Positions 50,988 through 55,949 of a DNA stretch of 55,949 bases are shown here, piece after piece; the stretch's first letter is position 1, and every line of letters starts with the position of its first letter. The position numbers were made by a program, and so were the translations under genes. The notes below the pieces were generated by a model. It did not search any database, was not told where the DNA came from, and saw nothing but the letters and a program-made list of their open reading frames with translations. Origin of the DNA: Hoeflea sp. GTDB lineage: Bacteria > Pseudomonadota > Alphaproteobacteria > Rhizobiales > Rhizobiaceae. Where the stretch lies: contig JAHRFE010000038.1 in assembly GCA_019084245.1 (NCBI GenBank), positions 1 through 55,949 on the forward strand, read 5' to 3'.

Positions 50988-51389
50988 CTAGAGGCGTTCG
51001 ACGAGACAGAGCTGCAGTGCCCCGGACGAGAAGGCGACGCGCAGATGCGTAGCATTCGGACTGGCGGCCATCATAGCCTCCAGTTGCTTGGCATCGAGAA
51101 ACTCGACGCCATCATCGCCACCGAAGGTTCGGCGTTTGACCTCAAACCAGTCGTCGCAAGTGTTGGGATCGCACTCTTCGGCATAGGCAATAAGCGGCCT
51201 CGCGCCATCGGCCAGCTTGCCGTTTGAGCAAAGATAGACGCCGCGATCGCCAACCAGCCAGAGGCCCGGCTGCTCGTCAGATACTGGGTGGAGACTTCGG
51301 TATGGGTTGCGAAACCCGCCATGGGTTTTTGCATCTGTTCTGCCGCGGTCAATGATCGCGCGCACCTTGTCGAGCGGAAAGGAAAGCAT
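50988..51389 (-). CDS. DUF3085 family protein
   Basis: The 133-residue protein begins MLSFPLDKVRAIIDRGRTDA and has PGLWLVGDRGVYLCSNG, YAEECDPNTCDDWFEVKRRT and FGGDDGVEFL, which I recognise as DUF3085, a small plasmid-borne family of unknown function. I take the ATG at 51389; a GTG-like earlier start would add five residues. It is separated by 12 bases from the DUF1419 gene upstream and forms an operon with it. Confidence 0.85.
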   Translation of the reverse strand: MLSFPLDKVRAIIDRGRTDAKTHGGFRNPYRSLHPVSDEQPGLWLVGDRGVYLCSNGKLADGARPLIAYAEECDPNTCDDWFEVKRRTFGGDDGVEFLDAKQLEAMMAASPNATHLRVAFSSGALQLCLVERL

Positions 51390-51400
51390 CGCACCCTCCC

Positions 51401-52006
51401 TCACGCCGCGACCGTATCGGGGAGATGGCGCAGATGCACCGGCAGCTTGGCGGCGATCTCCTCATTGCTCAGGCCATCAAGAAGTTTCAGCGTGGCGCCA
51501 CCCAGCCTGGCGTGGAACATAACGGTCCGCTTGCCGTACTCAGTCGCCGGCCAGCGCTTCCCGGCATAGCCGCGATAATCATCCGCCGTGGTGCTCCAGA
51601 TGTGCTCGAGGCGTTCATCGCGGGTCATCGCCCGGACAGGGCGTGTTTCCCGTTCGATGATAGTCAGCCGCATCCGTTCGACGGCTTGCCCGTCGGAAAG
51701 GTCGCAATAGGCGTGGAAATAGCGGACCGTCCCGTCGATCCTGAGTGCGAAGAAGACCGAGGTCACCGAGCCGGTCAAAAACTCTCGCATCGCGAACATC
51801 GAGCCACGGACCCACAGCGATGGCAAAACTTCGAACATCGCGTCATGCTCGGCTTCATTGATTTCGAACCACTCTCCGGCATAGATCAGTGTCGCGTCGT
51901 CCTCGAAGCGATCCGGGCGCCGGGCGTGCCGGTCGAACATGCGGAACATCTGGTGGCGTGACGTCACGCCCTGATAGACTTTGCGAGGTGCGGGGGAAGT
52001 TTTCAT
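51401..52006 (-). CDS. DUF1419 family protein
   Basis: The 201-residue product begins MKTSPAPRKVYQGVTSRHQM and has FRMFDRHARRPDRFEDDATL, IYAGEWFEINEAEHDAMFEV and REFLTGSVTSVFFALRIDG, a DUF1419 pattern. Function is unknown; the family occurs with DUF3085 and ArdC-like genes on rhizobial plasmids. The C-terminal segment (LSNEEIAAKLPVHLRHLPDT) could be a small helix-turn-helix. The start at 52006 follows AAGGAG. The longer upstream frame is rejected because of that site. Confidence 0.87.
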   Translation of the reverse strand: MKTSPAPRKVYQGVTSRHQMFRMFDRHARRPDRFEDDATLIYAGEWFEINEAEHDAMFEVLPSLWVRGSMFAMREFLTGSVTSVFFALRIDGTVRYFHAYCDLSDGQAVERMRLTIIERETRPVRAMTRDERLEHIWSTTADDYRGYAGKRWPATEYGKRTVMFHARLGGATLKLLDGLSNEEIAAKLPVHLRHLPDTVAA

Positions 52007-52151
52007 CTGGGGCTCCTTGAGGTTTTGTCGGGACTGAAGCGCAGTGACGACCCTGTCGATCTCACCATCCCGTTCAGTCCTTCCTGACACCTCCATTGCG
52101 GCCGCCTCGCCGATCGCGCGGGTCAAGGGCCGGCGTCAGTCGGGCGGAGCT

Positions 52152-53114
52152 TCACCCTTGACGCGTGCGGCGCGCATGCGGCAGGTCTCGCCCTCCTTCC
52201 ACCCTCCCTTCTTCCTTTTCCTTCGCCCTGTCCTGAAGCACCGCATTCCAGTCGTCCCTTGCCGGACGTAACCGCTGCCAACCGCACCCGACATCATGCG
52301 CCAGTTGTCGCAACCGGTTCGCAAAAATGTCTCCCTGAATATTGGCGTCGGTCGCCGTAACAAGGAGTGCCTCCGGACGGGAACAAAGCGCCCGCAGCGC
52401 GGCGTCGGTCTTGGGTGACCAGCCTCCACCGGTGCTGAGATAAAGTGTGCCGTCGCGAAGACCTTCGATCGCGGCAAGGCTCATCGCATCGATTGCCGCC
52501 TCAACCACACAAAGCCGGACAGCACCTTGCCAACCCAGCCGAAACAGCATCTTCGACCCACCGGTCGCAAATCCGCGCCATTCCGGGCCGCGCTCTTCCC
52601 AGCCGGTGACGACCCCGGCCTCGTCGGTATGCGCGGCCCACATGCTGCCTTGAGGCCCTTCTCGCAAGCAATTTTGCTCGACAGCGGCCTTGAGGATTGT
52701 CAGGGGCAGAAATCGTTGCTGCGCCAGGAATGTCCAGGTGGGCGAGCCGCGTCTTGGTGCTCTGCGAGTGGTCCAGCGCGTTGAAATCGCCTCTGGCGTC
52801 CTACGGACCGCTGACGGCGGCGTCCAGTTGGCAATCACCGCATCATGACCGACCAGGTCGGCCACCGTTGCCAGCGCATCCCTGAAATCTCCACCATCAA
52901 GATGGGTCGCGAGCGTAAACACGTCGCCCTTGGCATCACTCAAGGGATCGAACCATCCGCGCCCCTCATGCGTGACAATGATGATCTCGGCATCACGGCG
53001 CCATTTGACGGCACGGCGCGTGCTCTCCTGCGCATCGACGGCAAAGCCTGCCTTGCCGAGCAGTGTGGCGCACGGCACTCCTTGTTTTAGAATTTCCAGA
53101 TCCTGGCGTTTCAT
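52152..53114 (-). CDS. Toprim-domain protein, primase-like
   Basis: The 320-residue protein has an N-terminal part with a DUF3991-like pattern (VKWRRDAEIIIVTHEGRGWF, GDVFTLATHLDGGDF) and a C-terminal Toprim domain: Glu in LCVVEAAIDAMSLAAIEG and the DxN/D pair in LLVTATDANIQGDIFANRL. Toprim proteins on plasmids often act as primases for the entering strand. Here the second acidic motif reads DAN, a weak match to DxD, so activity is unsure. The ATG at 53114 follows GGAG. It heads the DUF1419/DUF3085/methyltransferase-helicase direction. Confidence 0.85.
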   Translation of the reverse strand: MKRQDLEILKQGVPCATLLGKAGFAVDAQESTRRAVKWRRDAEIIIVTHEGRGWFDPLSDAKGDVFTLATHLDGGDFRDALATVADLVGHDAVIANWTPPSAVRRTPEAISTRWTTRRAPRRGSPTWTFLAQQRFLPLTILKAAVEQNCLREGPQGSMWAAHTDEAGVVTGWEERGPEWRGFATGGSKMLFRLGWQGAVRLCVVEAAIDAMSLAAIEGLRDGTLYLSTGGGWSPKTDAALRALCSRPEALLVTATDANIQGDIFANRLRQLAHDVGCGWQRLRPARDDWNAVLQDRAKEKEEGRVEGGRDLPHARRTRQG

Positions 53115-53212
53115 GTCATCTCCGGCCGTCAGGCCGTCCTTTCCTGCTTGTGTCTCCCCGCAGAGGCGGGGCCACATCCGCGTCGGTCGCGAAGAGCAAA
53201 AGGGGGCAAGGG

Positions 53213-53248
53213 CGCGGCCGGCAAGGTGCAAATTTGCATCCGGCCGCG
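53213..53248. promoter_or_regulatory. Nested palindromes upstream of the Toprim gene
   Basis: CGCGGCCGG (53213-53221) and CCGGCCGCG (53240-53248) form an inverted repeat that encloses a 12-bp palindrome, TGCAAATTTGCA (53227-53238). The inner 18 bases, AGGTGCAAATTTGCATCC, share the CAAATTTG core with the candidate TraR boxes at 13158 and 34192. It may be a regulator site, a structure in single-stranded plasmid DNA, or both. Confidence 0.45.
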
Positions 53249-53326
53249 GCGAAGCTTCCCTTGCGGCCTGCCGCTCGCAAGCGGCATACCGGTCTGGGCA
53301 AGGGACCTCAGGGGTTCCCAAGGGTC

Positions 53327-53503
53327 TCAGTGAAACCCGCCGGGGACGTATTCATGCACGATCTCCAGATCGTCTTCGTCATCAAGTTCGTCGCTCGGAA
53401 GAACGCCGAATTCGTTGCCCGACCTGAACAGCGTAATCGGAACCATGAGGGTGCGGGAAAGTGCGAAAGCGTGGCGTTGAGCGAGTGCAAGATCCTGTGC
53501 CAT
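53327..53503 (-). CDS. Small hypothetical protein with acidic tail
   Basis: The 58-residue product begins MAQDLALAQRHAFALSRTLM, continues VPITLFRSGNEFGVLPSDEL, and ends with an acidic stretch. The ATG at 53503 has GGAGG eight bases upstream, a strong ribosome site. The frame is open for about 150 further codons upstream, but that part lacks a good start. I have no family for it; similar short proteins occur near Toprim and DUF1419 genes on plasmids of this type. Confidence 0.65.
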   Translation of the reverse strand: MAQDLALAQRHAFALSRTLMVPITLFRSGNEFGVLPSDELDDEDDLEIVHEYVPGGFH

Positions 53504-53799
53504 ATGAGAAACCTCCATCCGGAGCGGGCCGATCCCGCTCGATGGCTCCTCAAAGGACCAGGGACGGTCGCGATCACCGCGCAGGCGAAGACGGAGCGGC
53601 GGCACGCTTGCGTAGCCGACCCCGAGAGTGGGTTGATCGACGGAGATCCGGGCATGGTCCAGGACGCCATCCATAAAGAGCGGGATTGGTCTGCTTCGGT
53701 CGACCAAGAGGTATCCGGCACTGCTCGTAACTGACGCTAGGGCTGGCAGGCTCGTCTGAACGATGGCACCGATCCAAGTCTGTGTCGGCAGATCGTTGA
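53504..53799. other. Gap between the small hypothetical gene and the regulator
   Basis: The frame of the small gene stays open across this stretch (for example SVDQPTLGVGYASVPPLRLR), so an N-terminal extension with a non-standard start cannot be excluded. Otherwise I see no gene, repeat or terminator. Confidence 0.3.
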
Positions 53800-54195
53800 C
53801 TATTTTTCGCTGAGATCCTCGAGGTCGCCCAAGAGCAATAACATCTCGTTGAGTTTGGTTTTGACGTCTCCGAATTTTTTGACCTTCACAAGCTCGCCAT
53901 GGCCGGCCAACATAAGAAAAGTTTCGAGAACTCTGTCTGAATGCCGGCACAGCAAAATGAGAAACTCGCCGCTGGGCCCATTAATCCCGTTGAACCAGTT
54001 CTTGACCGCGCGCTCGTTTGCAAGCGTCAAGCCAGCGATCGTTTTCACGGCGCTCCTATCCTCGCCGAAGTCGTTTCGCAATGCTGTCGCTATAGCGGAA
54101 GCAAAGGCCGCAGCACCCAAGCGCCCTTCATTTGAGGCTGGAAAGTCTTTTCCTGTTTTGGACTGAATATTTCGGTCCTTGTTCGTAGGCGACAT
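53800..54195 (-). CDS. Helix-turn-helix type hypothetical regulator
   Basis: The 131-residue protein begins MSPTNKDRNIQSKTGKDFPA. The middle (SAVKTIAGLTLANERAVKNW, then FNGINGPSGEFLILLCRHSD) looks like a phage-type helix-turn-helix with the WF(N)G signature that follows the recognition helix. The end is a Leu-rich helix. It is divergent from the serine recombinase gene with 59 bases between starts, which suggests that it controls that gene. A longer frame begins upstream in the recombinase gene; the ATG at 54195 after GGGGAAATG-like sequence is more likely. Confidence 0.7.
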   Translation of the reverse strand: MSPTNKDRNIQSKTGKDFPASNEGRLGAAAFASAIATALRNDFGEDRSAVKTIAGLTLANERAVKNWFNGINGPSGEFLILLCRHSDRVLETFLMLAGHGELVKVKKFGDVKTKLNEMLLLLGDLEDLSEK

Positions 54196-54254
54196 TTCAT
54201 TTCCCCTCGAATTAGTATCAGACCATGGGAAGTGCTTAAAAAGAGCTGCCGGGA

Positions 54255-55811
54255 ATGACCGTAGCAAGCGATATGGCAAACCAGACCGAACATGCGCGGG
54301 CGGCGCAATACGTCCGCATGTCAACTGAGCATCAGAAGTATTCTACTGAAAACCAAGCCATCGAGATCGCCAAATACGCGCGCGAAAACGGCTACGCCAT
54401 CGTCAAAACATATATGGATTCTGGAAAAAGTGGACTCAAACTTGACGGCCGGGATGCCTTGCAACGTTTGATCGAAGACGTCAGCAACGGCCAGACGGAG
54501 TTTTCGACCATACTTGTCTACGATGTCAGCCGCTGGGGCCGCTTTCAGAATGCCGATGAGTCTGCCTATCTGGAGTATCTCTGTACAAGAGCCGGCATTG
54601 CCGTTGAATATTGCGCCGAGCAATTTACCAATGACGGCAGCCTAACGACAACGATCATTAAGAACATGAAGCGTGCGATGGCCGGTGAATACAGCCGAGA
54701 TCTGTCCCGCAAAGTTTTTGAGGGCCAGCGTCATCTTGTGGAGCTTGGCTATCGCCAAGGTGGGACGGCCGGCCTTGGATTACGGCGGCAGCTTATCGAC
54801 GAACGCGGCCAACCGAAGGGTCTGCTGGCACATGGAGAACGCAAGAGTATTCAAACCGACCGCGTGATCCTTGTGCCAGGCCCGGGGCCGGAGGTCGAGA
54901 TAATCAACAGAATCTATCGCTTGTTCGTTGAAGATGGTCAGAACGAAAGCTCCGTCGCCGGGATACTCAATCATGAAGGCGCACTGACCGACATGGGGAG
55001 ACCCTGGACCCGAGGCACAGTCCATCAGGTACTAACAAACGAGAAATATGTCGGGAACAATGTCTTCAACCGCATCTCGTTCAAGCTCAAGATGCATCGT
55101 GTCCGAAACCCACCGGACGCGATAATACGCGCAAAGGGTGTTTTCCAACCGATCGTAAGCGAGGATCTTTTCCAGAAAGCTGCGGCAATTATTGCCGAGC
55201 GGGCAGTCCGCCTTCGCGACGAGGAAATGTTGGCGCTATTGGCTCAGTTGCTGCTCAGAAGCGGCAAGTTGAGTGCAATCATCATAGACGAGCAGGAGGG
55301 CATGCCCTCAAGTTCGATCTACGGTTCCCGGTTTGGTAGTTTGCTCCGGGCCTATAAACTGGTCGGGTACACGCCGGACCGGGACTACCGCTATGTAGAG
55401 ATCAACAGGGTGCTCCGCGACCTTTTCCCCCAGGTGGTATCCGGAATTATTGCATCCGTCGAACAAGCCGGAGGTCGAATTGTTCGAGACGCGGCAACCG
55501 ATCTTCTCGCAGTCAACGGCGAATTCACCGTGTCGGTGGTCGTTTGCAGATGCATCGAAACAGCGGCCGGAAGCTTGCGTTGGAAGATTCGGCTCGATAA
55601 CGGCCTTCACCCAGACCTTTCAATCGCTGTCAGAATGGCTCCCGGTAACGAGAAGATCCTCGATTACTATCTCCTACCCAAGATCGACTTTGCGTCAGCG
55701 GACCTCGCCGTAGCGGAAGACAATGCCATCGGCATCGATGCCTACCGCTGCGCAGATCTTTCTCGATTCATTCGGCTCACAGAACGTATCCCGATTAGGA
55801 GGGCGGCATGA
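54255..55811 (+). CDS. Large serine recombinase
   Basis: The 518-residue recombinase has a resolvase catalytic domain (about 15-165; AQYVRMSTEHQKYSTENQAI with the nucleophile Ser23, LVYDVSRWGR and the family Arg residues) and a Recombinase domain (about 195-310; LGLRRQLIDERGQPKGLL, RIYRLFVEDGQNESSVAGIL, GTVHQVLTNEKYVGNNVFNR). The C-terminal 180 residues have no zinc ribbon; instead they include SSSIYGSRFGSLLRAYKLVG, which I cannot assign. It should cut and rejoin DNA at two att-like sites. No att site was found. Other starts in frame are 54273 and later. The neighbour on the left may be its regulator. Confidence 0.87.
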   Translation: MTVASDMANQTEHARAAQYVRMSTEHQKYSTENQAIEIAKYARENGYAIVKTYMDSGKSGLKLDGRDALQRLIEDVSNGQTEFSTILVYDVSRWGRFQNADESAYLEYLCTRAGIAVEYCAEQFTNDGSLTTTIIKNMKRAMAGEYSRDLSRKVFEGQRHLVELGYRQGGTAGLGLRRQLIDERGQPKGLLAHGERKSIQTDRVILVPGPGPEVEIINRIYRLFVEDGQNESSVAGILNHEGALTDMGRPWTRGTVHQVLTNEKYVGNNVFNRISFKLKMHRVRNPPDAIIRAKGVFQPIVSEDLFQKAAAIIAERAVRLRDEEMLALLAQLLLRSGKLSAIIIDEQEGMPSSSIYGSRFGSLLRAYKLVGYTPDRDYRYVEINRVLRDLFPQVVSGIIASVEQAGGRIVRDAATDLLAVNGEFTVSVVVCRCIETAAGSLRWKIRLDNGLHPDLSIAVRMAPGNEKILDYYLLPKIDFASADLAVAEDNAIGIDAYRCADLSRFIRLTERIPIRRAA

Positions 55812-55864
55812 CGGCACTGTAAACTTAACGAACATCGGTCAAGCATTTCGCCCTCCGCTTTCGG

Positions 55865-55949
55865 TTATGCGGTTTTGAGACGAGCGATCTCGTTCCACAT
55901 TTCCAGGGCTGCAGTTCTCAGTTCGCGGTATTGGTCGGACTGGATATCG
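55865..55949 (-). CDS. C-terminal end of an unknown gene (cut by window edge)
   Basis: On the minus strand a frame is open from the right edge to a TAA at 55867-55865 and reads DIQSDQYRELRTAALEMWNE, then IARLKTA. Only 27 residues are in the window, a plain amphipathic helix. It converges on the serine recombinase gene, with 53 bases between the stops. In similar loci such recombinases lie beside ParB-nuclease genes, but nothing here proves that. Confidence 0.5.
   Translation of the reverse strand, partial: DIQSDQYRELRTAALEMWNEIARLKTA

Overview
The window is a block of a large conjugative plasmid from a member of the Rhizobiaceae (Rhizobium, Agrobacterium or Sinorhizobium type). The evidence is a complete repABC replication and partition operon with parS palindromes and an antisense RNA, a complete trb mating-pair system, a divergent traAFBH / traCDG DNA-processing region around an oriT of the Ti-plasmid type, and quorum-sensing control genes (a LuxI synthase, TraR, TraM and a second LuxR protein). 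No chromosomal housekeeping gene, rRNA or tRNA is visible.

Layout. 1-4.2 kb: the 5' part of an ISKra4-family transposase cut by the left edge, then a compact TniA-TniB-TniQ transposition module whose ends carry repeated TGAGAC sites. 4.5-9.0 kb: accessory cargo made of a VapBC pair, a tyrosine recombinase, a Fic protein, a junk stretch with orphan TGAGAAT repeats and a copy of the recombinase 3' end, and a second VapBC/FitAB-like pair. 9.0-12.9 kb: repC, ctRNA, repB, two parS sites and repA on the minus strand. 13.2-22.8 kb: trbBCDEJKLFGHI on the plus strand. 22.6-25.8 kb: luxI, luxR, a hairpin-rich leader, traM and traR. 26.1-28.3 kb: a VapB with a decayed vapC, then an Xre-RES toxin-antitoxin pair. 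28.4-36.7 kb: traH, traB, traF, traA, oriT, traC, traD and traG. 37-38.5 kb: a WGR protein and a PemK/Phd pair. 38.5-53.5 kb: a minus-strand block of plasmid-specific genes (DUF736, ArdC, a ParB-like protein, a pRiA4b ORF-3 protein, a 1734-residue methyltransferase-helicase, DUF3085, DUF1419, a Toprim protein). 53.8-55.9 kb: a regulator divergent from a large serine recombinase, and a gene cut by the right edge.

How it works together. AHL made by the LuxI protein should activate TraR, which TraM restrains. I find an 18-bp perfect palindrome between traA and traC and a near-match about 65 bp upstream of trbB. I propose these as this plasmid's TraR boxes, which would couple DNA processing and pilus genes. 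TraA would nick at oriT, TraG would hand the DNA to the Trb channel, and the 38-53 kb block looks like establishment and anti-defence functions. Several toxin-antitoxin modules would stabilise the plasmid. Starts given here often differ from the longest possible frame; the reason is stated where it matters. All functions are inferred from sequence reading, with no database search.
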